NCBI GenBank assembly: GCA_965240325.2 | Contig: OZ251250.1 | Location: 744,001 to 808,000 of the forward strand | Reading direction: 5' to 3' | Length of the DNA: 64,000 nt | Source: Rebecca billardiae RCC1528 | Lineage: Eukaryota; Haptophyta | In this document: piece after piece, positions 50,074-60,142 of the stretch | Layout: every line of letters begins with the position of its first letter | Position numbering within the stretch: the first letter of the stretch is position 1 | Translations under genes and position numbers: made by a program | The notes under the pieces: generated by a model | The model's database searches: none | Seen by the model: the letters and a program-made list of their open reading frames with translations, nothing else | Told to the model about the DNA's origin: nothing

Positions 50074-51510
50074 GCGCGCCATCCTACCGTGGGGAGGGAC
50101 GGTCGCGCGTGTGGGCGCATGACATGCACCGCCACTCCGTTAGGTTCGGGTGTCACGTGAACACGCCCACCCCGCCGTCCCTCGGACTTCATTTTGACTC
50201 GCGGACGGTCAGTCTCGTAGCCCGTAGGCTGTTCAGTAGCGCGACGCCGCCGTGACGCCAGCCGCTCATCGGCGCTGTGATGGCATCATGACGCGCGCAG
50301 TCTGACGCAGATCGTCTGTGGCGCGTCGCTCAGACGGCCGTGCCGACCTTAGATGGATATATGCAGCATCAGTAATCCGAGCCGGTGGGCTATATAACAG
50401 TTCGAATTGTTTTTTTAAAAAGTTTATAATATATATTGTTCACTAGTACATTGTTAGTAACCGGAGTGCCGCGAGTAACGGGCTCACGGTGCCGCGGCAG
50501 GTCGCCGCGCCATCCTTCATCGCACGCTCTCCGAAGAGTAGAGACTACCTGGAAACTGGTTTGAACCCATACAGACCTCAGACGCATCACGCAAGAGCAC
50601 GCCAGTTACCCAGTACTCCCTGACACTCGGCCACTGAGTGACCAGACCAGCTGTTACTGAGTAGTCGTAGTCATCTCTGAGACGACTTATCAGATCTTAG
50701 AGTATTCTGCTTACCGTTCTTAGTGATGAAAGAAGAGACAAGACTCAAGAGTGCCGCAAACGGCCCGGCGCCTGCCAAGTGCCGCGCCGAGCACCGCGAG
50801 CACGGTGACTCACTGAGTGACGGTGACGGCTGACCTAGCAGTGCCAGTTCAGAGTTAATAAACTGAACTCTGAATCAGACGCAGCACCGGCCGCGCCGCC
50901 GCCGCGCGCCCCCCCCGGCCCCGCCCTGCCGGTCCCGGAGCCGGCTGCTGGGCGGCGGCACTAATCTCCGTCCTGAGTTCTAAGTCGCGGCTCCACTTCC
51001 AGGCTCCGGTTGACCCCCTGTTTGACTTGAGATAGCGCACGTAGCCGACTGTTACTGACTACACCGCCACTATCGCGCGCTTCCGCGCGGGACGATCGTC
51101 TAAGACTGTCGTCATCACTCACAGTCACTGGTGTCATCAGGGTGATCAGCATCCCGCTATTGGCATCCGTGATCAGCCTGCTAGTGCTAATATTCATATT
51201 GCATCACTATCAGGCGGGGGCTGAGTCCTGCGGCGGCCGCACAGTGCGGGCGGTGTCACAGTGGCTCGCGGAGGCGGCCGGCTCAGCACGGGCAGACACC
51301 GGTCTGGCACCGACTGACGAGTAGCCGACGGGATCAGAGTACTCGACGTGAGGAGTTGTCGTCTCTGAGTAGACGCGGTAACTACGGGCCGCGGGTTAGA
51401 GTTAGACAGTTAATAGTGAGAACCGCGGCCGCTAACTAGTAAGTAAGCCGCTTGATGAACCGCCAATAAGCTACGGAATATATATATTAAATAGTATAGT
51501 ATACACTGTC

Positions 51511-51557
<47 letters not shown>

Positions 51558-51870
51558 TTATCCCGCGGCGCCGCCCTGGCGGCACCGGCCTGCCACCGGG
51601 ACCGCACGGCCCGTAGCCTGCGCTGTAGCGCCGGAGTCAGAATGAGAAATGACGCCACGACTGCCAGGTGACTTCTAATATAATACTGGTGTTATATAAC
51701 TACTATCGGTACGTCATGACACGGCGACGGTGGGCCCCACTGGCCAGTACTTCGTAACGCGCTGCCGGCGCCGCGCCGGGCGCACGACGGCCGCCGGCGC
51801 TCGCCAGGCGCCGCCCGCTCGCCAGGCGCCGCCCGCCCGACGCGCCCGCTCGGGCTGGGGCGCGCCGGCC
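50074..51870. other. 1.8-kb intergenic region with AT-rich islands
   Basis: Lies between the small membrane-protein gene and uL22m (3' end). AT-rich islands are at 50395-50460 and 51475-51560, with many short palindromes such as TCACTGAGTGA (50813-50823). The 51700-51870 part is GC-rich 3' flank of uL22m. No gene supported. Confidence 0.5.
51500..51556. repeat. (TA)n microsatellite
   Basis: An almost uninterrupted TA dinucleotide run of about 45 bases, preceded by TATATATATTAAATAGTATA. It lies inside an otherwise GC-rich locus. Confidence 0.95.
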
Positions 51871-52740
51871 TCACGACAGCGGCCAAAAGTTGGTGCGCTT
51901 GGGCGGCGCCTTTGGCGGCAGCGGCTCGAGGCGCCGCCTGCGCATGCGCATGGCGCCGTGGTCGGGCGTTCCCTTCTTGAGGATCAGCCTGAACGCATCG
52001 AGCTGCTCGTCCGTCGCGTGGCGCACCCTGAGGAAGATGTGCGTGCGCGGCTTGTGGATCATGCCCATCCGCCCCTTCGCCTTGTAATCTGGCCGCTTGA
52101 GATACGTGCCGCGGCCGAGCCACAGGCGGTCTGCAGCGCGGGGGCGCGGGGCGAGAGGCCGCGCGCGAGTGGTTGGTCGGTGGGGCGCGCCCAGCGAGCG
52201 CGCGCGCGGGTCGAGGCGGCGGCCCGCTGCGCGCGGCGTCTGGTCTCGGTGCGCGCAGCAGCGGCGCGGTGCGCCGCGCCGCGCCGCACCGAGCACCACG
52301 CGCCGCGCCTCCATCCCGTCCTCCCGCACCGAGCGGCGCAGCGCCATGTCGAAGATGGAGCGGATGTAGAGCGCGCCCTTCTGCGGCAGCCAGCGGACGA
52401 GCTCGGAGGCGCGCCAGACCGGGAGGCCGACGACGTTGACGAGGCGCGTCACGCGTATCATCTTCTTGATGCTGTGCGGGACCGATCTGAACTCGAAGAC
52501 GCGCTCTTCTCGGCGCGGCGCGCGCGCGGCCACCGCGGGCTCGGCGATGAGCGCGGCCGCGTCCGCCGCGGCCGGCGGCGGCGCAGCGCTGGTGGAGAGC
52601 GGCGAGGTGGCCGGGCGCGAGCGTGGCAGCGCCAACGGCAGTCGCGCCGCCCGTGCCGCGCCCGCGCCCGAGCCCACACCGCGCAGCAGCGCCGCGTGCG
52701 CGCCGACGAGTCGCCTCGCGAGTGCCACCGCCGTCGCCAT
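51871..52740 (-). CDS. MRPL22: Mitochondrial large-subunit ribosomal protein uL22m
   Basis: Two exons: 52740-52290 and 52130-51871 (236 aa; intron 159 bp, donor GTGCG, join in codon G|AC). The first 60 residues are Arg/Ala/Ser-rich with almost no acidic residues, a mitochondrial presequence. The uL22 fold follows: 'VPHSIKKMIRVTRLVNVVG' (start), 'ASELVRWLPQKGALYIRSIF', then across the intron 'VVLDRLWLGRGTYLKRPDYK' and 'AKGRMGMIHKPRTHIFLRV', the conserved exit-tunnel hairpin. The C-terminus is basic with Pro and ends FWPLS. uL22 lines the nascent-peptide tunnel of the large subunit. Head-to-head with SufD across 200 bp. Confidence 0.93.
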   Translation of the reverse strand: MATAVALARRLVGAHAALLRGVGSGAGAARAARLPLALPRSRPATSPLSTSAAPPPAAADAAALIAEPAVAARAPRREERVFEFRSVPHSIKKMIRVTRLVNVVGLPVWRASELVRWLPQKGALYIRSIFDMALRRSVREDGMEARRVVLGAARRGAPRRCCAHRDQTPRAAGRRLDPRARSLGAPHRPTTRARPLAPRPRAADRLWLGRGTYLKRPDYKAKGRMGMIHKPRTHIFLRVRHATDEQLDAFRLILKKGTPDHGAMRMRRRRLEPLPPKAPPKRTNFWPLS

Positions 52741-52940
52741 GGATCGCCCGTCGCGGGAGGCGACGCGGGGCAATCACAAAGTCCTGCGCGCGCGGTCCGG
52801 AAAGAGCGCGGCCCGAGTCCAGACGGATGAGAATAAGTGAGAACTGATCGCCCTTCTCGACGACTTCTCTCCGGACCGAACGCTGCCGGTCAATTCCGCC
52901 ACGCCGCCCACGCGGCCATCCAGCGCACGGCCAGCACACG
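52741..52940. promoter_or_regulatory. 200-bp bidirectional promoter, uL22m / SufD
   Basis: Contains the 8-base word GGTCCGGA at 52794-52801 and its reverse complement TCCGGACC at 52870-52877. Each lies about 55-65 bp from the start codon it faces, a near mirror-image arrangement. No TATA box is visible. Confidence 0.55.
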
Positions 52941-55424
52941 ATGTGCACCGCCGCGCACATGGGACCGCCGCGCGCGCGCGCCGCGCTGCTGCTCGCGGCG
53001 GCGGCGCTGCTCGCGCTGCCGGCGAGCTGCGCGGTGCCGCGCCCCGCGCACGAGCTCTCGCGCGCCGCCGGCTCCCGCGCGCCCGCCCGCGCCCCCGTGC
53101 CGCGCATGCGCGCGGCCGCGCGGAGCGCTGTGACGGCCAGCGCCGCGCGCGCGACTCCAAGCGGCGGCGCGGCGGCGGGCGGCGCGGGCGTGGCGGGCGA
53201 GGTGACCGAGTGGAAGGAGTCGTCTCTCAAGCTCGCCATCGACGCGGAGGCCGCCGCCACCACCGACGCCGCCGCCACCCTCTCCCCCCTCGACCCCGCC
53301 TCCTGGTTTGGCGCCATTCTGGAATCTGCGTCCGCGCCGGTCGGCGCCGCCGGGCTCGAGGGGCTGCGCGCGAGCGGCGCGGCGGAGCTGCGCGAGATGA
53401 TGGGCTCGGGGCAGCTCCCCGACTCGAAGGCGGAGGCCTGGCGCCACGTCGGCGTGCGCGGGCTCTTCGCGCGCCAGTTTGCGTCCGCGCCCGCCGCGGG
53501 CGCGGACGCGGCGTCGGCGGCGGGCGCGGCGGCCGCGGCCGCGGGCGGCGCGGGCGGCACGCTGGACGTCGCCGGCGGCGAGGGCGCGGAGGCGCGCGTG
53601 AGCCCGAACGCGATCGCGCACGCCGTCTTCGTCGACGGCGCGTACGCCCCCGAGCTCTCCGACACCTCCCGCCTCCCCGCCGGCGCGTACGTCGGCGGAC
53701 TCGCCGGCCTGGCCGCGGACGACCCTCGCCGCGCGGCCGTGCTCGCGCAGGCCGCGGAGAAGGCGCGCGGGGAGAACACGCTGGGCGTGCGTGACGACGG
53801 GCGGGAGGGCGCGCTGGGCGGCGGCTCGTTCTGGGCGCTCAACACCGCCGCGATGGTCGACGTCGCGTGCGTCCTGCTCGCCGACGGCGTCGCCCTCCCC
53901 GCTGACAGCCCCGTTCATCTCACCTTCCTGACCACCGGCGCCGCCTCGGCCGCGCCGGCGGCGTCTGCCTGCCACCCGAGGCTGGCGGTGGACTTGGGCT
54001 CGGGCTCGGCGGCGCAGCTGGTCGTGGCGTACGCGGACGCGCCGTCCGACGCCTCCGCCGCCGCCGCGCTCTCCAACGCCGTCTCCCACCTCCGCGTCGG
54101 CGAGGGCGCGCGCCTCGAGCACGCCATCGTCGTCGAGCGTGGCGCCTTTTCACACCACGTGGAGACTGTGGATGCGGCCGTCTGCGCCGACGGCCAGTAT
54201 CTGTTCACGACGCTGCAGGGGCCGGCGGCGCTGAGCCGGGTGAACGTGGGCGTGGATCTGCTCGGCCGCGGCGCGTACGCGCGCGCGCGCGGCCTCGCGC
54301 TCTCCGGCAGCGCGCCCGTCGCCAAGGGCAAGCAGGGCGCGGGCGGCGCGCCGCCGCCGCCGCCGCTGCCGTCAGCAGTTGACCTTCACACGGCCGTGCG
54401 CCACCTGACTGCGGGCTGTGAGTCGTCGCAGGTGCAGAAGAACGTGGTGGCGGGGAAGGGCCGCGCGGTGTTCCGCGGGCTCATCCGCGCGAACGGCGAC
54501 GCCGCCGAGACCGTCGCCAACCAGCTCTGCCGCTCCATGCTGCTCAACGACGGTGCGCGCGCCCGCGGCGCGCCCCGGCGCGCCCGCGCCCGCGGCGGCG
54601 CGCGGCGGCGCGGCGCGGCGCGCGGCGCGTGGACGGTTGTGGCGCGGCTGAGCGCCGTGTGGCTGCGCGCGAGCCGCGCGGGGCGGCTCGCCCGGCGCGG
54701 CCCTCGCGCGCGCGCATGTGTCTGCCCCATCCCGCGACCCCGGGACCGCCATCGCTCAGCTTCCTCCTGCGGCCTCGCGCGCCCTCTCTCGCCCCCCCGC
54801 CCCGCGCCCCGCGCCTGCGCTGCCGCGCCGCCGCGCCGCCGCGCCGCCGCGCCGCCGCGCCGCTGCCGCGTGCCCCACACCCGCCCGCCCCGCGCCGCCG
54901 GCGGCGCAGGCGCGAAGGTGGACGTCGCGCCGTGCCTCGAGATCATCGCCGACGACGTGCAGTGCACGCACGGCGCCACCGTCGCCGACCTCGACGAGGA
55001 GAAAGTCTTCTACTTCCGCGCTCGCGGCATCGGCGCCGATGCGGCGCGCTACGCGCTCGTCCGCGGATTTGCCGACGAGATCTTGCAGCTGGTGCCGTAC
55101 GAGGTGCGCGGCACTGCGCGCGCGCGGCGCGGCGGGGGCGGAGGGCTGCGGCGCGCGCCCGGCGCGGCGGGCGGGAGGCGCGCGCGTGCGCGGCCGGGCG
55201 GGCGGGCGCGGAGGGGCGCGGCGCCACTGGGCCGAGGCCGCAATGGAAGCGCGCGCGCTCGCGCGCGCGCCCCGCGCCTGACAGCTGCCCCGCGCGCACA
55301 CGCGCACACGCGCGCCGTGGCACGCACGCAGGGCGCGAAGCTGCGCATGGCCGCCACCGCCATGGGTCTGATCCCCGCCAAGGAGAGCAAGCGCATCGAC
55401 ACGACCGGCTGGTCGAGCATCTGA
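52941..55424 (+). CDS. SUFD: Plastid Fe-S cluster assembly scaffold protein SufD
   Basis: Three exons: 52941-54552, 54910-55103, 55332-55424 (632 aa; donors GTGCG). The N-terminus has a hydrophobic signal peptide ('ALLLAAAALLALPASC', best from the ATG at 52959) and then an acid-poor Arg/Ala/Ser stretch, a bipartite presequence for a complex plastid. The mature part has the SufB/SufD architecture: an N-terminal helical region with 'SKAEAWRHVGVRGLFA' and a beta-helix core ('GQYLFTTLQGP', 'VQKNVVAGKGRAVFRGLI', 'NQLCRSMLLND'). After intron 1 comes 'APCLEIIADDVQCTHGATV', containing the conserved His, and 'DLDEEKVFYFRARGI'. SufD works with SufB and SufC to build Fe-S clusters; in red-lineage algae SufB and SufC are often plastid-encoded. 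Confidence 0.94.
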   Translation: MCTAAHMGPPRARAALLLAAAALLALPASCAVPRPAHELSRAAGSRAPARAPVPRMRAAARSAVTASAARATPSGGAAAGGAGVAGEVTEWKESSLKLAIDAEAAATTDAAATLSPLDPASWFGAILESASAPVGAAGLEGLRASGAAELREMMGSGQLPDSKAEAWRHVGVRGLFARQFASAPAAGADAASAAGAAAAAAGGAGGTLDVAGGEGAEARVSPNAIAHAVFVDGAYAPELSDTSRLPAGAYVGGLAGLAADDPRRAAVLAQAAEKARGENTLGVRDDGREGALGGGSFWALNTAAMVDVACVLLADGVALPADSPVHLTFLTTGAASAAPAASACHPRLAVDLGSGSAAQLVVAYADAPSDASAAAALSNAVSHLRVGEGARLEHAIVVERGAFSHHVETVDAAVCADGQYLFTTLQGPAALSRVNVGVDLLGRGAYARARGLALSGSAPVAKGKQGAGGAPPPPPLPSAVDLHTAVRHLTAGCESSQVQKNVVAGKGRAVFRGLIRANGDAAETVANQLCRSMLLNDGARARGAPRRARARGGARRRGAARGAWTVVARLSAVWLRASRAGRLARRGPRARACVCPIPRPRDRHRSASSCGLARPLSPPRPAPRACAAAPPRRRAAAPPRRCRVPHTRPPRAAGGAGAKVDVAPCLEIIADDVQCTHGATVADLDEEKVFYFRARGIGADAARYALVRGFADEILQLVPYEVRGTARARRGGGGGLRRAPGAAGGRRARARPGGRARRGAAPLGRGRNGSARARARAPRLTAAPRAHAHTRAVARTQGAKLRMAATAMGLIPAKESKRIDTTGWSSI

Positions 55425-55871
55425 GCCGTGACTCGTGACTCACATAAGTCTCAAGACGGGGGCGAGCACACTGCACAGACAGTGACGTCACACGTGTTCA
55501 CTGACGGTCACTACTCACTGATGTCTGTCAGCCTCGCTGTCGCACTGTCTCACATCAGGACTGTCACAGCGGCGCCCTGCACTGGCAAGCCAAGATCGAG
55601 CATCGCGTCCGTCACAGGCACTGTCCGATGATGAATTGCGCTAGGCTCCGGCCCGAGGCTGTGCATGGCGCTGTGTCACTAGCTACTGTGCATACGCCTA
55701 CCAAGCCCTTGCGCCTACCCCCATACCATACAGTCCCCATCGGGTAGTATCCATCCGGCCCTTGCCTTTGGTGTTCGTCCCGCTTGACGAGACCTCGACT
55801 CTCGCCGGAAGTTGACCACCCTCGCCTCGCGCCCGCCTCGTCGAGTCCTCGTCGGTCGCTGCGCCGGAGCC
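55425..55871. other. Intergenic, no gene seen
   Basis: The 447 bp lie between SufD and the next plus-strand gene. The first half is rich in GTCAC/GTGAC words (for example GACAGTGACGTCACACGTGT at 55480-55499, which contains a TGACGTCA CRE-like site at 55485-55492). Confidence 0.5.
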
Positions 55872-57513
55872 ATGCGCAGGGATGGCGGCGGCAAGAGCCG
55901 CGGCGCGAGGCACGCCTCGGCAGCCGACCACGTCTTCTCGCAGCCGCACCTGGTGGCGCACATCCTGCGACACGTGGCGACGGGCGGCCCCGCCGAGGAC
56001 GCGCCGTGGGAGCGACCGTTTGCCGCCGCGGAGCTGCGCCGCCCCGCGCGCGTGCACAAGCCGTCACGCAAGCACTGCTCGAGGACCGTGCCCTTCCGCC
56101 ACGGATACATGGACGACCGGCTCTTCTGCGTCGGCGACGACCCGAAGCCAAAGCCGTACCTGGACCTCGCGCCGCTGCTGCGCGCGAGCAGCGTCAACCG
56201 AACGTGCCGCGCAGAGCCGTGGCCGCGCGCCGTCGAGGCGTGCGTGCACCGCTACGGGCTCGCGCTGGGCGCGCGCGCCGCGAGGCACGGCGCCCGGCGG
56301 CTGTGGAGCGCGCAGCTCCAGCTCCTTGACGCCGCGCTCGACCGCCTGTGCGCGGCGATGCGCACCCCGGCCGCACGGCAGGCAATCCGTCGCGGGCGGA
56401 CGGAACCGACGCCGCCCGCCCTGTGCGCTGCGCTCGAGGCGCTGTTCCGCCAGTGCGTGCGCGTCTCGGCCGTGGCGGTGCACTGCGCGTGCGAAGAGTC
56501 CGCCGCGGGTGACGAGCCCGCCGCGTGCGACACGTCCGCGACGCTGGTGCCCGTCCTGCTGCCCACGCCGGGCGGCGCGCGCGACACGGCTACCAGTCAG
56601 CTGGCGGGGCACGTCGCCACGACGCTGAGCGCGTGCGTGCGCGCGCTGCCGTGGTGCGACCGGCTGCTGGCGGGCGGTGCGCACGCGCTGGTGGCGCTGT
56701 CGACGGTGATGTGCACGCAGCCCGGCGGGCCGCGCCGGCGCGATGTGCGGGGGCGGCTGGCCACGGCGTGGGTGGAGCTGGCCCATCAGCTGATGGGCCG
56801 GCACGACGGAGCCTGGTGGGGCGCCGCTAGCCCGACGGGCCGCGGCCACGTCGCCTCCGCGCTGCACAACTGCGCGCGGCTGCTCAGGCGTGTGAAGGAT
56901 GAGCTGCGCTCGTACGAGCTGTCGTTGTGCGCGTCCCAGCTCGCGTCGGTGCTGCACCTCGCCCTCGACCGCGCCGCGCCGCACGGCGCGCGCATGTGCG
57001 TTGCAGCTGGCATGCGCGCAGCTCTGCGACGTGTTGACGGACGTTTCCCAGGAGCTGCCGGAGGCGCTGGGCGCCAGCGAGCACTGGCTGCACGATGACC
57101 TGGACGCACAGGACGACGACTTCGAGCTGAGCTTGTGCGGCGCCATCTGTCAGCTGGAGCAGTACGAGCCCAGCGGCGCGCGCGACCAGTTTGACGAGTG
57201 CCAGCTGTACGGGTGGGGGGCGGCCTTCAGCAAGGCCTTCGGCGAGCACGGCGCGGACACGGAGGCGTACGAGGGGCTGCTCTACACGGCCTGCGAGCAG
57301 CTCAAGGCGTACGCGGATGTGGAGCAGGGCCTCGCCGAGCTGGCCGCGGACGCGGAGCGCTCGGACCTGTGGGTGCGCGCGGGTGCGTACCTGGTCACGC
57401 TCGCCGTGCGCGGCACGGTGCTGCGCGCGCACTGCTTGGACCCACCGCGGTGCGACCTCTTCAGCGCCACCGAGCTCGACGCCATCGCACGCGCACTCCG
57501 CCGCGTGCGGTGA
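55872..57513 (+). CDS. Unknown protein; frame change near 56.95-57.02 kb
   Basis: I do not recognise this gene. The start at 55872 opens 'MRRDGGGKSRGARH'; the N-terminal 100 residues include 'FRHGYMDDRLFCVGDDPKPK', and the rest is largely helical with regularly spaced Leu, Ala and Cys. The first frame stays open past 56948, but coding character switches to the +1 frame ('CAQLCDVLTDVSQELPEALG' ... 'LDAIARALRRVR', stop 57511-57513). Removing 56949-57006 (58 nt) or 56949-57021 (73 nt), both GTGCT...GCAG, joins the frames at a codon boundary and gives 527 or 522 aa. Those would be the shortest introns in the window; a one-base indel is the alternative. No signal peptide or TM helix. Confidence 0.6.
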
Positions 57514-57691
57514 GACGGTCGTCGTCACCAAGGCTACTATTAGCAGTACTTAGCCAGCCGCATACGGCGGTAAAGTAGTACTATACTACCCCAACAGTGT
57601 AGGACGAATCTAAAATCTTCGTAGTCAGCAATCCGGTGGTCAGGAGGGAGTGGCCCCGCTTCACCCTGACCCGTCCACTGCAAGCGGCACG

Positions 57692-59857
57692 ATGGCGCGG
57701 CACGTGTCGGCGGCGCCGGCGGCGAGACTCTTCGCACTGGCGTGCGCGGCACGAGCCGCGGTGCCCCTCATCCCTGCGCACCCACGCGCATCGACCGCCG
57801 CCTCTTGCCGCGGCGGCGTCATGATGGGCCGCTCCGAGCCGTCAGCCTCGCGCGGCGGCGGCGGCGGCGACGCGGCCGCGGACGCAGGCTTTCGAGCGCG
57901 CGTGTTCGGCGGCGGGCGGCTGGTGGTGACGGAGGCGGAGGCGGGGTTCGTGGACGGCGATGAGAACCTTGAGGACGGCGAGACCCTCGTGCGCGCGCTC
58001 AAGGCGCACGAGCCCGGGCCGCGCGGCGGGCGGCTGCTGTGCGCCGCCGCGCTTGTCGTCTCGAGCGCAGCGGGCTCGGCAGGCGCGGCCCCGACGGCGG
58101 GCTTGGCGCACCTGTGGATCGGCGACTCGCTGGAGCCGGGGGTCAGCCCGAACGCCGTCGTGCGCGCCGCGCAGCACGTCGTCGACTGCCTGCTGCTCGA
58201 GCACCTGCGGCGCGGCGGTTGCGCCGACGCGCTGCGCGCGCACGCGCCGGCGCGCTCGGCGTCGCGCGTGGCGCTGCGCTCGCGAGGCTTTGTGGACGTG
58301 GCGGCGCGCACGCCGCAGCCCGTGCCCGCCGCGGCGGCCGAGGCCGAGCCGGAGGGCGGTGGCCTCGGCCTGTGCGCGCACGCCGCCACCGTCGCGTACA
58401 CGGCGTGCGCGTGCGCGCACGTCGAGGCCAGCCTGGCAGAAGCGCCGTCGGGTCTCGCCGAGGGCCCTCCGCCAGCCGCGGCGGGGCCCAGCCGCGCGGC
58501 ACCGGCACGGGTGGCGCGCGCCGCCGCGCGCGCGGCGGCGCGCTCGGACGCGGAGGCGATCCTCCGCGCGCTTGCTGCCGCGCCGCCGCCGCCGCTCGCG
58601 CTGGGGCCGGCGCGCGCGCTCGTCGGCGCCGAGGCCGCCGCGGGCGGCGCGCCGCCCACGCTGCGCGCCGCCGCGCTGCTCTGCCCGGACTCCCGGACTC
58701 GCCATGTCTGGCTGCTCCCGGACTTTGCGACCGAGGCGGAGGTGGCCGCGCTGCGCGGCGCTGCCGACGCGGCCCCGTACGCCGCGGACGAGCCGGACTC
58801 TGTGGATCTGGCGCCCGCGCAGCACTGCCTGCTGCTCGACGCGGGGCGCGATGCCGAGCACGCGCGTGCGCTGCCGCCCGCCGCGCGCGCCGCCGCGCGC
58901 GCGCTCGGCGAGCGGCTGGCGCGCGCCCTGCGCTCGCTCGTGCCCGGGGGCGAGCAGCTCGTGCTGAGCGACGCGTTCCTGCGGCGGTATGGCCGCGGGG
59001 CCGGCGGGCGGCGCGGGCTGCCGCCGCACTTCGATTCGCTCGCCTTCGCCACCGCCGCGCTCGACCTCACCCTCCCGTTGCAGGCCGACGGTGCGGCCGG
59101 CGCGCGCCGCGCGCCGTGCGACGCGGGCGGCGCGTCGCTGTTCGTGCAGGCGGGCGCCGCGCCGGCCGCGCGGCGGCGCGTGCCGTTCGGAGCGTGCGGG
59201 CGTGATGTCTTCGTCCACGGCTTTGACGTTGCGCACGGCGTGGCGCGTGCGGACGAGGAGGCGGCCGCATCTGCCGGCGACGACGACACGCCCTCGCGTC
59301 GGCTAAGCCTGCTCTACTGGTTCGCGCCATCGGCGGCGGCGCGGGCGGCGCAGCGCGCGAGCTGGCTGTCCGAGGGCGCCGCGGCGGGCGACGGCGACCT
59401 CCTCTTCTGCCTGGGTGGCCTGCTCGAGTGCGGCTCGGGCGGCCACGCGCACGACGAGGCCGCGGCGGAGGATTTGTATGCCAGAGCGGCGGCGGGCTCT
59501 GGTGGCGCGGGCTCGGGCAACGCGTGGGCGCAGACGCGACTCGGTAGCGTGCGCGAGGCGCAGGGCCGCGATGCCGACGCGGTGCGCTGGTGGGGCGAGG
59601 CCGCGCGCCAGGGGAGCCCGCTCGCGCAGCTTGCGCTCGCCGACGCGCACGAGGCCGGCGCGGGCGGGCTCGAAGGCGGCACGCGCGGCGCGGTGCGCGC
59701 GCGGCTCTGGCTCCGGCTGGCCGCGGCGGCCGGGTGCGAGGAGGCTGACGAGGCCGCCGTGCCGCTCACCCTGGCGGACAACCCGGCGGGCCGGCGCCGA
59801 GCTGACAACCACGCCAACGGGCGCGGCGCGCGGGACCCGACTGTGAGACGTGAGTGA
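57692..59857 (+). CDS. Prolyl 4-hydroxylase-like 2OG-Fe(II) oxygenase with C-terminal Sel1-like repeats
   Basis: Single exon, 721 aa. A hydrophobic/Ala-rich N-terminus (about 1-40) resembles a signal or transit sequence. Residues about 120-330 are Ala-rich and unassigned. The oxygenase domain (about 340-545) has H446-x-D448 ('LPPHFDSLAF'), distal H515 ('FDVAHGVARA') and R537 ('SRRLSLLYWFA') for 2-oxoglutarate. Two Sel1-like repeats follow (about 590-680: 'NAWAQTRLGSVREAQGRDAD', 'SPLAQLALADAHEAGAGG'), the TPR-like helical pairs often used for protein docking. Substrate unknown; hydroxylation of Pro in secreted Ser-Pro proteins would be a natural guess given two Ser-Pro-rich proteins in this window, but that is inference. 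Confidence 0.82.
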   Translation: MARHVSAAPAARLFALACAARAAVPLIPAHPRASTAASCRGGVMMGRSEPSASRGGGGGDAAADAGFRARVFGGGRLVVTEAEAGFVDGDENLEDGETLVRALKAHEPGPRGGRLLCAAALVVSSAAGSAGAAPTAGLAHLWIGDSLEPGVSPNAVVRAAQHVVDCLLLEHLRRGGCADALRAHAPARSASRVALRSRGFVDVAARTPQPVPAAAAEAEPEGGGLGLCAHAATVAYTACACAHVEASLAEAPSGLAEGPPPAAAGPSRAAPARVARAAARAAARSDAEAILRALAAAPPPPLALGPARALVGAEAAAGGAPPTLRAAALLCPDSRTRHVWLLPDFATEAEVAALRGAADAAPYAADEPDSVDLAPAQHCLLLDAGRDAEHARALPPAARAAARALGERLARALRSLVPGGEQLVLSDAFLRRYGRGAGGRRGLPPHFDSLAFATAALDLTLPLQADGAAGARRAPCDAGGASLFVQAGAAPAARRRVPFGACGRDVFVHGFDVAHGVARADEEAAASAGDDDTPSRRLSLLYWFAPSAAARAAQRASWLSEGAAAGDGDLLFCLGGLLECGSGGHAHDEAAAEDLYARAAAGSGGAGSGNAWAQTRLGSVREAQGRDADAVRWWGEAARQGSPLAQLALADAHEAGAGGLEGGTRGAVRARLWLRLAAAAGCEEADEAAVPLTLADNPAGRRRADNHANGRGARDPTVRRE

Positions 59858-60142
59858 ACTGAGTAATCGGGAGATGGCTATCTCCCTTGGCATATGATAG
59901 ATCAATATTGAAAGCCTCGTGGCTGCTCGGTAATTAACACGGAAAGGCGCCGAACCGGAAAGGTGAAAGTTGGAAAGGGCGAAAGCCGAAAGGCGAGAAA
60001 ACCCCGCAGCAGATTACTTGATGAACCGGCGCGGGGCACGCGCTCGCGCGGCGGCCCCGCGCGCGCGCCGCGTTCGCGGTCCTGAATCGCCGATTCGCCC
60101 CGCCGTGCGCGCATCAACTGCTCGCCCGCACACTCGACCGTC
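59858..60142. other. Short intergenic stretch
   Basis: The 285 bp separate two plus-strand genes. The part at 59935-60010 repeats GAAAGG-type words (AAAGGTGAAAGTTGGAAAGG), a purine-rich tract. Confidence 0.45.

Noticed and set aside
57661-59289. A 542-codon minus-strand Ser/Ala-rich frame
   Set aside because: Shadow of the oxygenase-Sel1 gene on the plus strand, which has intact catalytic motifs.
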